Shown in pieces: positions 22,901 to 31,566 of a stretch of 64,000 bases of DNA. Every line of letters starts with the position of its first letter. The stretch's first letter is position 1. This stretch comes from Apostichopus japonicus (taxonomy: Eukaryota > Echinodermata > Holothuroidea > Aspidochirotida > Stichopodidae): NCBI RefSeq assembly GCF_037975245.1, contig NC_092578.1, forward strand, positions 8,906,359-8,970,358, read 5' to 3'. The notes under the pieces were generated by a model that ran no database searches, was not told the origin of the DNA, and worked only from the letters and a program-made list of their open reading frames with translations. The position numbers were made by a program, and so were the translations under genes.

Positions 22901-25900
22901 AAATGCCAGTAGTAATGATCATTTTGTGGTTTTCCCCCTTCAGTCATAAGTCACATCCACCCACTGCTCTTAGAAATCTATCCTCCTTTCTCCACCCCCA
23001 CCCCCCACCCCCCCAACCCAAGTTTGAGCCCTATCCCAATCCTCTGACTGTCCTACTAGAAGTTTAGTAGTCACTTGTGACTCAAATCTATCTTCAAATT
23101 TCCCAAGTTCTGCCCTTCAAAGTCTCTGTCTCCCTCAGCAACCCACCCATGCTACAGTAGCTTCAAACCTCTGCAGTTACCTCTGCCTACTGTATCTTAC
23201 TGGACCACCAGTGCCTAAATGTTGGCACATTACTGTAGAGCCCTCTAGCATGGGCGGCGATCCTGGGGGGGAAGGGGGGATATATCCCCCCATGAAAATG
23301 GGTGGAGGAGATGTAATACACCATATCCCCCCCACCAAATGCCAGGGATAAGAGTATTTTCATGCCTACATTTATGCATCATCGTGAATGTACTGCTCTT
23401 TTTTAGCTTCATTTCTCGCCTACCATAAATGCAGTGCGATCTTTTCAAATAAACCGTCTTTATCTTTATCACGGTATTGATATAGTACATATATGCACCC
23501 TCATAGTATTCATATAGGCCCTATAGTAGGCCTACACACGTACATGTTCTCTCGGACAGCTGAGAATCTCATGTTACCAGGGTAATGCTTAATACACGTT
23601 TCACCTGAATGCCCTAGCAATCGGTACCTAGGAATGTAACTATGTGTAATTGTGTATTGCATGTGTATAGGCCTATAATAGCCTGCATGAGGCCATTTTC
23701 TTCATCGAATAATATAAAAGAGCTCTCGAACATTCTAACGTAGCGCCTGAAACAAGATTGACAGGGGCAATTTTCCCAAAATAACACCCGAAATTAAAAA
23801 AAAAGTATTTTGGATCCTGATTATGAGATATTTCGGACATGATATCCCTATTTTAAAGTTGGGTATATGCCGCTTGCAAACCTTGGGAAGTGCCGTTTCC
23901 GGCCATCTAGAGGGTTTGTAAATCCCCAAATTTTCTTGTACGCTTCGCGCCAACTCATGGTGGCGCTACGCTTAGATAGTCAACAAGGTCATATCCCCCC
24001 CACTCGGAAGTACGGATCGCCACCCATGCCCTCTAGAAACTACTGTGATATTTGTGTGGATGTGGTACATATAGGAACAAAGTAAAGATAATGTTGTCAG
24101 CACTGAGACAGTTTGGTGAGGTTGTCAATTACTGGCCCCTTCACTATACTGTATATATCCCAATATATGACCCCTACCATAGAAACTGCCAAGAGATGAG
24201 CTATAGCCTAAGCTGCCCCACCCACCGATCTATCCCCTTCCCCTACTTCCTCTTCCTTCATCCTGACATGCCCCTCCACTCCCTCCTGACATGCCCATCC
24301 ACTTCCTCCTGACATGCCCCTCCACTCCCTCCTGACATGCCCCTCCACTCCCTCCTGACATGCACCTCCACTCCCTCCTGACATGCCCCTCCACTCCCTC
24401 CTGACATGCCCCTCCACTTCCTCCTGACATGCCCCTTCACTCCCTCCTGACATGCCCCTCCACTCCCTCCTGACATGCCCCTCCACTCCCTCCTGACATG
24501 CCCCTCCACTTTCTAATGTACAGAGAAGCTGTCCATTTCATACTTGTTTAAATATAAACATATATAGTCTGATAAAATCTGCAGGGCTTTTTATTGCAAA
24601 ATCAATGTAAGCCTGGGAGAACTTGTTTACCTGCAGTGACATTCCAAAAGAATAACAAACCCTTGCCCTCTTTGCTTTTTTTCAGACAAACACGCTTTCA
24701 TAATTCCATTATTGCACCAATTGTTGCTGCAGGAAGAGTTTATTTTTTTATTTTATTTTTTTTCTCTATGGGAAAGTGTGAGAAATATTGTAAAACTCCT
24801 TAATAATCACCCATCAGTCAGCTACGAAATGTGGCAACATATTTTCACTTTCCTTCAGTGGGAACACAATGCCATAAACTTTGACCTTTTAAACTGACCC
24901 ATCACAAAAGTTTGAAAGTGTTCATCTTAAAGGCACTGTGCTTCATATAATGCAAAGTGTTTGCTATGAACTGCTGGGGGGTCAAAATGCAGCAGGTACA
25001 GTAATTTAAAACAAGGGCTCATATGTATATAGTAGGCATGTAATGAGTTTATATTAATATGCAAATTTGAATGGCATTTAATATTGATCATAACTGTGCA
25101 AATACTGTATGAACCCGGTACAAAATTGGCAGTAATTAATATGCATATTCTATCAACCACGTGAGCATTACAAGTTTTATGCACTTCCAATTTATTATGC
25201 CATCCAGCGAAAGAAATAAACCAAAGAAACTCAGTGAGATGTCTAAAGCATCAGAAAAATGTGCTCGCATCTGTCATGAATATTAATAAACCTGACCTCT
25301 GAGGTCAGATTGAGAGACCATAAAATATGACTAACATATCACAGCATCGACCAGATGTAAAGGCACAAATTATTTTATGTAAGATAAAACTAAAAACAGC
25401 TATATAGCATACATGTAAGCTTTTAATCGTTCTGCATCAATAAATATGCCCGCAGGGTAGAAGCTTGTGTACAAACGAGGTAGTACTATACAGTGTTTGA
25501 ATTGAGACTGCTGATTGAAAAATAGCTACATAGTGTCTGGGACACATCAACAGTGTTCGACTTATGGCCAAAAAATTACATAGCAACAAATTTCGACAAT
25601 TGCTATACAATATTTTTGTTGCATAGCAGTTCCCCAATATTGAATAGCAGTTTTGAAATTACCACAAAACGGACCAAATTTTGGCGATCAATGTATTAAC
25701 TAGAAAATGTTTGTTTATTATTATTATTTATACTAGTGTTGCTACGATAATCGTTTTCAATATCGGTATCGGCCGATATTTGCAATATCGGCAGCATATC
25801 GGTATCGGTAAAATTTTGCCTAATTGCCGATAACAGCAAACCGATATTGAACTTTTCTTTTTAACAGCAGAGCTACCTGTACTTATTTATACTTGCAATG

Positions 25901-28900
25901 ATTTGTTAATCTGCCCAAGACGATCCATTTCTTTAGCGTCAGTTAAACCATGGAGGTAAAAACAGATTCATTTTCGATTAATATCCATGGAAACCTGACT
26001 CTCTGTAACATCTAAAAACACATCTAAGGCGTGCGAATATAACCAATGACCTTTGTGAACCTTGGCCTACACACAGCATTAGTGCAGCATATATACACTG
26101 TACTAACCATTCATTTCCTCAAAGGCCTCCGTGAAAACCTTGAACATGATGCATACAGTAACTGCACAGTTCAGCAGTGTTGGAAAACCTTGTTCAATTT
26201 CCCGCGAACACACTGCCAATTTCCCGCCGGTGTTTGCCTGCCTAGCACGCGTAACGTGCGAGCATAAAGGCGTAGTGTCTTAGGGCTATGGAGGGGTCAT
26301 GGGGTAGAACCCCTCGTGGGGATCCTGGGGGCGAAAGCCCCCGAAAATTATTGTCATTTTTTGCGATGTCTGGCGATGAAAAAAATCGCAGTTAAGGATG
26401 CAAAATACTGACAACTTTTTTTATTTAAATTGTCACGAAACTGATGAAAATATTAAAATGACAAGTTAAAGTACAGTGTAGCTATATTATGTTATAAAAT
26501 GAAAAGAGATTTAATCTGTCTTTCAATCTTTAAAAAGTGCAACTTACAAAACTTCCGATATTATGAAACAAACAGCGTTCAGCAAAGCCCCGTTTCTAGA
26601 CTGCCTGCCTAACAATGAATAGCGTGCACTATGCGTACATTTTTACAACTGCAGTGTTTAACCCTATACCCAACTACTGTACCACAGTACATGTGCTGCG
26701 AATTTGCCCAGGTACCTTCCCAACAACTGTGAGCTCATCCCCTGTGTAACACCTGTTTGTTAACATTTTTTTGGCACGTTGCCAGGGAACCTTTTAGTTA
26801 CGTGAGATCCGTAACCGCCGAGGTGGTTCGGCTATTTGCTTTACACTTAACTATGGTAGGATATTATTTTTTCAGGTTTTTTTTTTCGCTATACGGTCAA
26901 GTGAATAAGTTGTACATTGAGTATAAACTCAATAAATTATAACTTCTACATTGTGATCGACAGTTCGTAAGTTAAGGTTTGAGTGTTTGCTCCCAAATCT
27001 GACTAGGAATTTGTATCGCACAAATCGGCACAATGTGCGATGCTGATTTGGAAATGTCTCGCAAGTTTGTCGTTTTGGATCGCATTTTACAATGCGATAC
27101 CGGAAAAATCGAACACTGCACATCAAGTCTACAAGCTGATGATAGTTGCCAGACAATTCAAGCAGAAGGTCAAATTATTAGAGAAAAATATATATAGCAA
27201 CAAAAAAACCTTGGTGATGTTCAGTACAGTAAATTCAAAACCTCATTCAGGAAACACAATTCAAAATTTTGAGCAAAATTGGTGAACTTAGTTCCTGCCA
27301 TTTAAACGCCTGACGCAGTACTTAAACAATACAGAAGTATTGTTGATGGCATAATGCTTTCACAAAATTTTCGAAAAATAAAACAAATCAAAACGTTTTC
27401 AGCATTACTAGTAACTATTTCCAAGCTGTATTTTAAACACATGGCATATATGGCTATATATAGTACTGTAGATGACACGATGTGTTTGCATTATTGGGAA
27501 TTTTGAATTTGCTTGTACAGTATTTTGGGTCATGTACTTTAATTGAGACTTTCAACATTCACACAACATGTACGGCTTGTCCTGACTGCAAATAGCATTT
27601 CTACATTAATATAAGGGTTTGGAAATGCATACAGTACAGTAGTCTTCTGTGGGTTCCATAACTTCCAAATTAGTATTGCAGATGCTAAAAATTCAGTAGG
27701 ACTGACTTACATTTCAGGTTCATATACAGTATATACGGCTCTTTCAAACCCTACCTACGTAAAGTCTTAGTGTCAAAAAAGATGATTTAAACGCATCAAG
27801 ATTGGTATCTTTTACTGGTGGCTTTCATCAAATGGATTTCATTACGCAGCTCAAAAGATCATCGCTATAATGTTTGGCCCCAAATTAACAGCATTCTCAT
27901 GCAAAATTTTCCTTAAAGCTTTACAAGGTATTTTGTCTGGTGGTTCTGAAGCTCAAAAATTATTTCCAGACATTCAAGGGATGTTAAAATTACACAATTA
28001 AGAGTCTCAGATAAAAAATTAAATTAAAAAAATACCTTTAGAGTGGTGCCAATAAAATGCTGTTTTAATCTGGAGAATTGTGACCATTACTTGACTTCTC
28101 TAGCATATTTCAGGTCAATATTTCAATGGCCTTTTAAGGAAGTTTAGAACCTGCCTTCCAGAAATTTAATTTGAAATACAATTCACAATGATTTAATCTG
28201 TGCTTGAAATCAACATATATATTTGATTAATTGCATGGGACCACCATCACATGTAATTCAAGAACTCTCTCATTATTTTGACACCAAAAGCACACTTTAT
28301 ATTTAAGTGCTCAACTGGTATCCAACTTTAGCTAGCAGTCCCGAGAGAAAGACAGCTCATATCCTATACCACAAAATATGGACGCTAAGAACTCAAGCAT
28401 GAAGGAACCATTGCCAGAGACCTGTGTACTGCAACAAGTCATTACATTTTAAGGTTGATCCAAGTCAGCTGCTGAATTTTCAACTTGAGAGGGGTCAGTC
28501 ATGGAGGACTAGAGTCTCAACTGGGCAACAACTTTGCCAAACTGTTCAAGTCACTTCACTTTTAAAATTTGGTTTGTTGATAGGGGTGGGGTGGGGGGTC
28601 ATGACTGGTTATAATGTCACTGATCATCGCTACACTTTCCTAGTTCATACATGATACAGCTGTTATGACAGGTACAACAGAAAGATATAAACTGTCACTT
28701 TCAAGGTTCACCTTTAACAGAAATGACATGCTCAGATCTATGAGCATTTTCAAACAAAATATACAACTTTGTCATGGCACTCTTGTATGTGTGAGTGGAG
28801 AGGTAAGGGGGGGGGGGTGGGTATTGCATTTCTGTATCATGCAGTGTCCTACATGTATACATGTCTGAGATATGCATTTCTTAAGTCATACTTTTGATCT

Positions 28901-30927
28901 TGGTAGCTCTGCAGCTGCACTCAAAGAAACCGTTTCCTAGAAAGGGAAAAAACAAAATTGACATGAATTCACATCATTTCATGTAGTACAGTAGAGATCC
29001 TTGTGATTTAGTCTTTCCCAAAATCTAACAAGAGCTTTAATCATTTTCTTTGTGGTGGGGGGGGGGGGAATTATGCATTAAAGCTGAATTTTAAATTGTA
29101 TTCCCTACCATAGATCTGGTGACGCAAAGCTTGCATTAACAACAGAGAATACTGCACATATTGCCAGGTACATTAATACAAAAATCTGTCCACCCCTTTC
29201 CTCCTCCCCACCCCCCACCTAAAACAGAAAGCATAAATTACATGTTAACACATTGTATGTTCAGTAGTCTAAACCATCCAGGTTGTTTCTAATTTAATTT
29301 GGCAGCTCAATATCTCTTTTACGATAAGTATGCACTCATAAGTAAACGTTGATCCTGACGTTTTGACGGCCTGCAGGCTAGTGTACGCAACTCTTACTGC
29401 CCAAAACTAACAGTCTCTAAAGCATTTCAAGTTTAATACAGTGTCTTTCGCATTCAGCTTTCACTTGATTAATGCAATACAATTCTTTTGGAATCTGAAT
29501 GTACGTAATGTATGCATGAGTTGGTCACCGTCATTGTACTAGCCGAGGTGAACAACCTTTTCAAATCTGTTATCAATATTAGATTCCCTTTCACACAAAC
29601 AAATGAAAAACAGTCCTGTAAGAAAACTGACCTTGACATCCGAGCTCATCTTCCCCTGTACCACAGTCATCGAAGTAGTCACACCGGTACTTTCGTGAAA
29701 TACAAAAACCTGTTGACGCACAAAGGAATCCCTCACCGAAATCGGGAAGGTAACAGCTTGTGGGGTCTCCTAATACTGGTACTGTAAAGTACAAAATTTG
29801 AAAATGACAAAGAAAAAAGGAAAAAAGTAGTAATAAAAGATTTTAAAAGAACAAGATGAGTCCACAAGGGAAAACCAACAGGTTCACGATAGAGCAATAA
29901 CCATACGTTACAGATGTATTGTACTAACAGTTCTAAGCATAAACCTTCTAACAAGAGTAATGAAAGTATTTGTTAATGATTTTGCTTCAAACAATTGATA
30001 AGTATCTGGTAAATATAGTCAACATATAATTGTATTCACTAATTTAAACTTGTAAGATTTCTCTTCACACTATTTATTTATTTAATGCCATAATGGAGAG
30101 AGGCTCATTTTTGCACTTTTGCCCTACAGTGCCCTGCAGGGATTATAAAAAATAAACTGCTTTTAAAACGCTTCCTGTAAAATGAAAAGTTTTTAATAGC
30201 AGTTTGTGGTTCCATAATGTATTTTGCTCATGTGTTCATACTTGTACAACAAAATGAGAAGTAATGGGTATACGTACATCCTGAACTGTTTACAATAACC
30301 TGTGTTACAAGAGATATTGAATACATGGGTGAGAATTTACAGTTCCAGGACCTCAAGGGGTCATTTTCTATCAAAACTGATGACTGCTTTAACAGGCTTT
30401 TTCAGAAAAACCAGGACAGACCTTCCGCATAGTGAACAGGAAACCATTTGGCATATCTCTCTGATCATGTAAATACCATACTTGTTGTGATCATGTATCA
30501 ACAATTAGCCTTTTCGTCTTTTTCATTCGGAGGGAAGAAGAAGCGGAGGTGCTTTTGATGTTTATATGTTTTTTGCTTTGAACAAGCTTTATGTTGCAAA
30601 AATGTTGCTTAAATATGGTTGAGCACTACTAAAAAGTGTAAGTAATATGCAATAGTTTAATCTCCCCCCCATGATCCTCAGTGATCCCCCAGTGATCCCC
30701 ATTGATCCCCCAGTGATCAGAGGTGGATGTTTGGCATATCATCGGTCCATTCAGTCCCTGGAACTTGCTGATTTTTCACACTTTTAAAGTACAGTAGTAG
30801 AAGTAGTAGTACAATAAAACTTGTTCTTACCTGTGGTGGTTGAGGTCTGTGCATATGTCAAAGAGATGCACACTGTCAGAGCTACACATGCTCTGAGGAC
30901 CCAACTGAAATACATCTGTCCCGTCAT
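1861..30927 (-). CDS. LDLa-domain secreted/membrane protein of unknown family, multi-exon, probably partial at the left edge
   Basis: I do not recognise a named gene. Ten exons join in phase (97+150+155+90+265+277+32+123+134+114 nt = 479 codons), one of them (5648-5679) tentative. The predicted protein starts with a hydrophobic signal peptide (residues 1 to about 26), a Thr-rich linker and an LDLa domain with six cysteines and an acidic calcium-binding loop. About 260 residues of a module (exons A-D) follow, with paired cysteines and beta-strand-like alternation. A second LDLa then precedes a second, diverged copy of exons A and B. LDLa domains are known to bind calcium and protein ligands outside the cell, so secretion or surface display is inferred. 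The introns are 0.5-10 kb and full of transposons. No transmembrane segment or stop is seen with confidence, so the 3' end is probably outside the window. The exon joins rest on phase and splice consensus only; a transcript would settle them. Confidence 0.68.
2465..2598 (-). CDS. LDLa gene exon 9 (module exon A', second copy)
   Basis: 134 nt, phase 1 to phase 0, the same phases as exon A. The acceptor is TTCCGCCAG|AATGTT after a T-rich tract, and the donor AGACAG|GTGGGT. The 45 residues begin [10 protein letters not shown] and end ETVFIRQ. Two cysteines are followed by about 35 residues, matching the 33 of exon A. Confidence 0.6.
2746..2876. mobile_element. Solo DIRS terminal repeat (right-end type)
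   Basis: It matches the right inverted terminal repeat of the DIRS element at 18817-18960, from the inner edge (ggatggtagaatga) through caccgtag-like cacggtagaatgaggtgc to the outer edge (gacaggtaagcgaggagc). No left end is attached. It sits in the intron between exons A' and LDLa2 of the minus-strand gene. Confidence 0.75.
3036..3158 (-). CDS. LDLa gene exon 8: second LDL-receptor class A domain
   Basis: 123 nt, phase 1 at both ends, with acceptor CTCATAG|TGGTAC and donor GAAAGTG|GTGAGT. Six cysteines are in LDLa order, ending in the canonical calcium loop [15 protein letters not shown]. The exon is squeezed between two DIRS-derived repeats (2746-2876 and 3219-3488), which do not touch it. 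Confidence 0.88.
3219..3488. mobile_element. Deleted DIRS derivative: left end plus right end only
   Basis: A 270-bp element. 3219-3300 matches the outer left end of the DIRS element at 12423 (aaaacttactggttt, atttacgagtgac). About 3341-3488 matches its right terminal repeat (cacggtagaatgaggtgc, agacaggtaagcg). The whole interior is missing. There is no obvious target duplication, as expected for tyrosine-recombinase elements. Confidence 0.75.
3489..5647. other. Intronic stretch with one minisatellite
   Basis: Intron between the second LDLa exon and the tentative exon 7. It contains a 42-bp minisatellite at 4155-4432, a poly(C) run near 4770 and no exon I can support. A cysteine-containing ORF at 4526-4717 on the minus strand lacks usable splice sites. 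Confidence 0.5.
4155..4432. repeat. 42-bp minisatellite, about 5-6 copies
   Basis: The unit is built around ggatacttaaacactacatg followed by taaacaacatgtaaaatgta. The first two copies are diverged and the last four nearly identical. It is intronic to the minus-strand LDLa gene. Confidence 0.85.
5648..5679 (-). CDS. LDLa gene exon 7, tentative 32-nt linker exon
   Basis: A 32-nt stretch with a pyrimidine-rich acceptor (...ACTATAATCCAG|TCAGAG) and donor ATACAG|GTAGGA. It is exactly the phase (2 in, 1 out) needed to connect exon D to the second LDLa exon, adding about 11 residues ([11 protein letters not shown]). It is short enough to arise by chance; without it exons D and LDLa2 are out of phase. 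Confidence 0.3.
6475..6551. repeat. Short tandem duplication
   Basis: A unit of about 50 bp containing actcgcgggaaattttggag and cagagataaaa is repeated twice inside the TIR-bounded segment. Confidence 0.7.
7940..8216 (-). CDS. LDLa gene exon 6 (module exon D), inside a TIR-bounded segment
   Basis: 277 nt, phase 1 to phase 2, with acceptor TTCTTGGCAG|TTTGCC and donor AGCTG|GTAAGC. The frame is open throughout and joins exon C as AYCP-F-CQSF. It encodes about 92 residues with a CxxC (RCQAC) and an aromatic-rich end ([19 protein letters not shown]). The exon lies wholly within the inverted-repeat-bounded segment 5861-9669, and its acceptor abuts a dispersed repeat. It could therefore be exonised or captured sequence rather than an ancient exon. 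Confidence 0.55.
8217..8340 (-). repeat. Dispersed repeat next to the exon D acceptor
   Basis: Reverse-complemented, this matches 16092-16213: gttgcag, gttgagct, acacg, gactgcttgg, cccctcctctctta and the palindromic tggcagtttgcca appear in the same order. The similarity stops at the acceptor of exon D (8216), so the splice site lies at the repeat edge. Confidence 0.65.
10059..10323 (-). CDS. LDLa gene exon 5 (module exon C)
   Basis: 265 nt, phase 0 to phase 1. The acceptor follows a good pyrimidine tract (CTCTCCTTTTCTTAG|AATTTT) and the donor is CCCAT|GTAAGT. The 88 residues show alternating hydrophobic strands ([29 protein letters not shown]) and cysteines that could pair. The strand pattern suggests an extracellular beta-sandwich, but I cannot assign a family. 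Confidence 0.7.
10324..11227. other. Intron, nothing recognised
   Basis: AT-rich intron between exons C and B of the minus-strand gene. I see no exon, repeat family or RNA gene in it apart from short A/T runs; its right edge meets the tRNA-like SINE at 11130-11300. Confidence 0.5.
11130..11300 (-). repeat. tRNA-derived SINE, tRNA-like head at 11228-11300
   Basis: Minus-strand head: acceptor arm agcgtcc/ggaggct (one mismatch), A-box-like tggcatagtgtttagg, anticodon stem tccgc/gcggg and B box ggttcgaatcc. The anticodon loop is aaataaa, lacking U33, so a functional tRNA is unlikely. An AT-rich tail follows down to about 11130. Confidence 0.6.
11545..11634 (-). CDS. LDLa gene exon 4 (module exon B)
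   Basis: 90 nt, phase 0 to phase 0, with acceptor CTTGCAG|GTTGCA and donor CCTGAG|GTTAGT. The 30 residues include [15 protein letters not shown], and the core Y-x-P-G-L-Y recurs in exon B' (1861-1974). It contains two possible N-glycosylation sites. Confidence 0.65.
12423..12582. repeat. DIRS inverted terminal repeat, left copy
   Basis: The inner about 115 bp (from ttacctgt to ctcactac) is almost the exact reverse complement of 18837-18953, including cattctaccgtgcctataaa. The outer about 40 bp (tattccaaaacttactgg...) is unique to this side and reappears inverted in the internal complementary region. Confidence 0.88.
13028..13127. repeat. DIRS internal complementary region
   Basis: The first half (gacaggtaagctcgtcactc, then gtaagttttggaata) is the reverse complement of the outer left end. 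The second half (tttacttcgctcctcgctta, then cctgtctcctcacaacctta) is the reverse complement of the outer right end. Together they are complementary to a right-end/left-end junction, which is the diagnostic DIRS arrangement used for circularisation. Confidence 0.88.
13120..13990 (-). pseudogene. DIRS tyrosine recombinase remnant
   Basis: Translated in shifting minus frames it reads, in order, [55 protein letters not shown], a degenerate SRW-type stretch, [38 protein letters not shown]. This is the order of a DIRS/Ngaro recombinase catalytic domain, ending with the tyrosine in CYL. In the family the histidine motif is normally HxxR; here it is HNIS, so the catalytic arginine is lost. At least one frameshift (near 13400) confirms decay. 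Confidence 0.8.
14105..14650 (-). pseudogene. DIRS RNase H region remnant
   Basis: Minus frames give [14 protein letters not shown], then after a frameshift [17 protein letters not shown], then [20 protein letters not shown] and [17 protein letters not shown]. These correspond to the SDNTTVVAY-INRQGGTRS and VDLFATRxNNQLPLF motifs of the RNase H part of DIRS and Ngaro polyproteins. Frameshifts prevent a single ORF. Confidence 0.75.
14850..15112 (-). repeat. tRNA-derived SINE inserted in the DIRS element
   Basis: Minus strand: a head with gagcactgtggtcaagcgg (A-box-like) and aggttttagtcctgg (B-box-like), a central tccttgggcaaggcactt motif that I recall from several deuterostome SINEs, and an (ATT)n tail at about 14851-14872. 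Confidence 0.65.
15182..15447 (-). repeat. tRNA-derived SINE, full-length family member
   Basis: Minus strand: a tRNA-like head (gcttagttagctcagtggtt ... ggttcaagtcacccc), a body with gagactgactttggtcagct and aagccaatgaggcttcttca, and a tail of atac-type repeats. The body recurs at 42533-42597, about 52745-52965 and 54576-54683, giving four copies in the window. Confidence 0.75.
15448..16560. other. DIRS interior, unrecognised
   Basis: No reverse transcriptase motif is found in any frame. It includes the 120-bp dispersed repeat (16092-16213) and a second tggcagtttgcca motif. The ORF at 15888-16109 has no recognisable domain. Confidence 0.4.
16092..16213 (+). repeat. Second copy of the 120-bp dispersed repeat
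   Basis: It is colinear with the reverse complement of 8217-8340 and ends at tggcagtttgcca. The motif is repeated nearby (ctggcagtttgccaagg at about 16265). It lies inside the interval bounded by the DIRS terminal repeats. Confidence 0.6.
16560..18070 (-). pseudogene. GC-rich ORF1-like region of the DIRS element
   Basis: Minus frames are rich in Arg, Pro, Gly and Ser, with basic stretches such as [20 protein letters not shown] and an acidic end (SGLDDEVDP). Base composition is far more GC-rich than the flanking introns. The position at the 5' side of the element fits the gag-like ORF1 of DIRS elements, but no family motif is certain. Internal duplications and a (TTTTA)n run near 17465-17510 have broken it. 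Confidence 0.45.
17643..17930. repeat. Tandem duplication of about 144 bp
   Basis: 17643-17786 and 17787-17930 are nearly identical, both containing actgagacgttgcctctag and ctcaagaggtcttttcttgg. Each encodes the same basic peptide on the minus strand. Confidence 0.85.
18817..18960. repeat. DIRS inverted terminal repeat, right copy
   Basis: Reverse complement of the left repeat over about 115 bp. The outer end (gcgaggagcgaagtaaa) is specific to this side. Confidence 0.88.
18961..19422. other. Intron, nothing recognised
   Basis: AT-rich sequence between the DIRS element and exon A. I see no repeat family or exon. Confidence 0.5.
19423..19577 (-). CDS. LDLa gene exon 3 (module exon A)
   Basis: 155 nt, phase 1 in and phase 0 out, with acceptor TTTTACAG|CTAATG and donor TCAGAG|GTACTG. 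It encodes 52 residues starting [10 protein letters not shown] with a second cysteine 15 residues on (EKCDLPRN) and several NxS/T sequons. It joins the LDLa exon in phase. No known domain is recognised. It resembles exon A' (2465-2598) in cysteine placement and length after the second cysteine. Confidence 0.6.
19770..20250. repeat. About 40-bp minisatellite, 13 copies
   Basis: The unit is tagtactgtaccactccgag followed by taattacaaggagtaatatg. Copies differ by single bases and by insertions of extra gtacagta. It is intronic to the LDLa gene. Confidence 0.9.
20715..22100. repeat. Diverged direct duplication (20715-21230 and 21773-22100)
   Basis: Shared landmarks in the same order are tgcactttttag, cacaacaaagac, gggattcaattt, cttgatacatg, a gtctct/gaccatcc stretch and gtactgtaccacca. 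The second copy lacks the middle part of the first. Confidence 0.65.
23249..24028. mobile_element. Non-autonomous hAT element, 780 bp
   Basis: Terminal inverted repeats are CATGGGCGGCGATCC and GGATCGCCACCCATG. A perfect 8-bp target duplication CCCTCTAG lies at 23241-23248 and 24029-24036. An 8-bp duplication with CA..TG termini is the hAT signature. It carries the shared core (cgggaagtgccgtttccgg ... cgcgccaac ... ggtggcgct) at about 23884-23976. Confidence 0.88.
24261..24510. repeat. 23-bp minisatellite, 11 copies
   Basis: The unit is ctgacatgcccctccactcc plus ctc. Because 23 is not a multiple of three, all minus frames read the same [13 protein letters not shown]-like peptide repeats, which explains the overlapping ORFs. 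Confidence 0.92.
25551..27118. mobile_element. Non-autonomous hAT element, 1568 bp
   Basis: The termini are CAGTGTTCGA and TCGAACACTG. A perfect 8-bp target duplication CACATCAA lies at 25543-25550 and 27119-27126. It contains a cluster of TATCGG motifs (25755-25850). No transposase is seen. Confidence 0.88.
27127..29631. other. Intronic stretch, nothing recognised
   Basis: Part of the large intron between exon A and the first LDLa exon. It has short C/G homopolymers (about 28806 and 29058) and otherwise unique AT-rich sequence. No exon can be supported. Confidence 0.45.
29632..29781 (-). CDS. LDLa gene exon 2: first LDL-receptor class A domain
   Basis: A 150-nt exon with phase 1 at both ends, the classic symmetrical LDLa exon. 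The acceptor is TTTACAG|TACCAG and the donor CAAG|GTCAGT. The six cysteines are in the order CYL, FLC, GFC, YRC, DDC, LGC. The loop before and after Cys5 (DYFDDC, GEDE) has the acidic residues that hold calcium in LDLa repeats. Cys1 to Cys6 spans about 40 residues, the usual size. Confidence 0.88.
29782..30830. other. First coding intron of the LDLa gene, nothing recognised
   Basis: Unique AT-rich sequence with a small array of ccccagtgatcc units near 30680-30718. No exon seen. Confidence 0.5.
30831..30927 (-). CDS. LDLa gene exon 1: start codon and signal peptide
   Basis: The ATG is at 30927 on the minus strand. It encodes 32 codons beginning [20 protein letters not shown], a typical signal peptide with likely cleavage near the Tyr-Ala-Gln at residues 25-27, followed by a short Ser/Thr run. 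The donor is ACAG|GTAAGA, phase 1. A good acceptor (CCTGTTCAG) lies 14 bases before the ATG, so a noncoding upstream exon probably exists. Met5 is an alternative start. Confidence 0.68.
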
Positions 30928-31566
30928 TGGGATAGATCCTGAACAGGACAAAAGAGGTTAAATGGTTAGGTTGAAGTAAGGCTTTCAGACCTGGCAAACC
31001 ATCCCTCCACCCATCCCCCCTCCTCCCCCCCCCCCCAAAAAAAAAGGTGTAAAACTTAAGTTTCCACAGAAAAGCATCAACATTGGTGTCAGGAACCTGG
31101 AGATTTTTATACTGGAACACATTTTTGATATTGGAATACACTTGCATAGAGCAAACTGGGCATTTTCAATGCTTTTAAGAATTGCTTTATTATATTGAGA
31201 AGAAAATCTGAGATTCAAGCTACTGTACCATAGTGGCCAACTGTGAAGTACACTGCACATGTACAGTAAGATTTTAGTCAGTGAATTTTGTAGCAGCTAA
31301 GTCTGTAGTGCAAAATTGGTGAAAATCGATTAAAATATTAAAGCTACTGTACTTTAAGCCTTCTTGATGTGGACAGGGAATGCAAAGATTAGCATTGAAA
31401 TTTCTGTACAAAAGAGTAGAGCAAACAGAGATATACTAAGAGTAGAGCAAACAGAGTAGAACAAACAAATAAATACTGTCTGTACAGTTTATGACACAGT
31501 AAGTAATACTTATTGTACCTGTATATGGATAAAATAAACATTGCTCATAGAAACACAATTGACTCA

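Noticed and set aside
26705-26792. Third copy of the 120-bp repeat near 8217
   Set aside because: Only short blocks match (cccaggtacctt, tgtgagctca, tttttggca), in mixed orientation, so homology is not secure.
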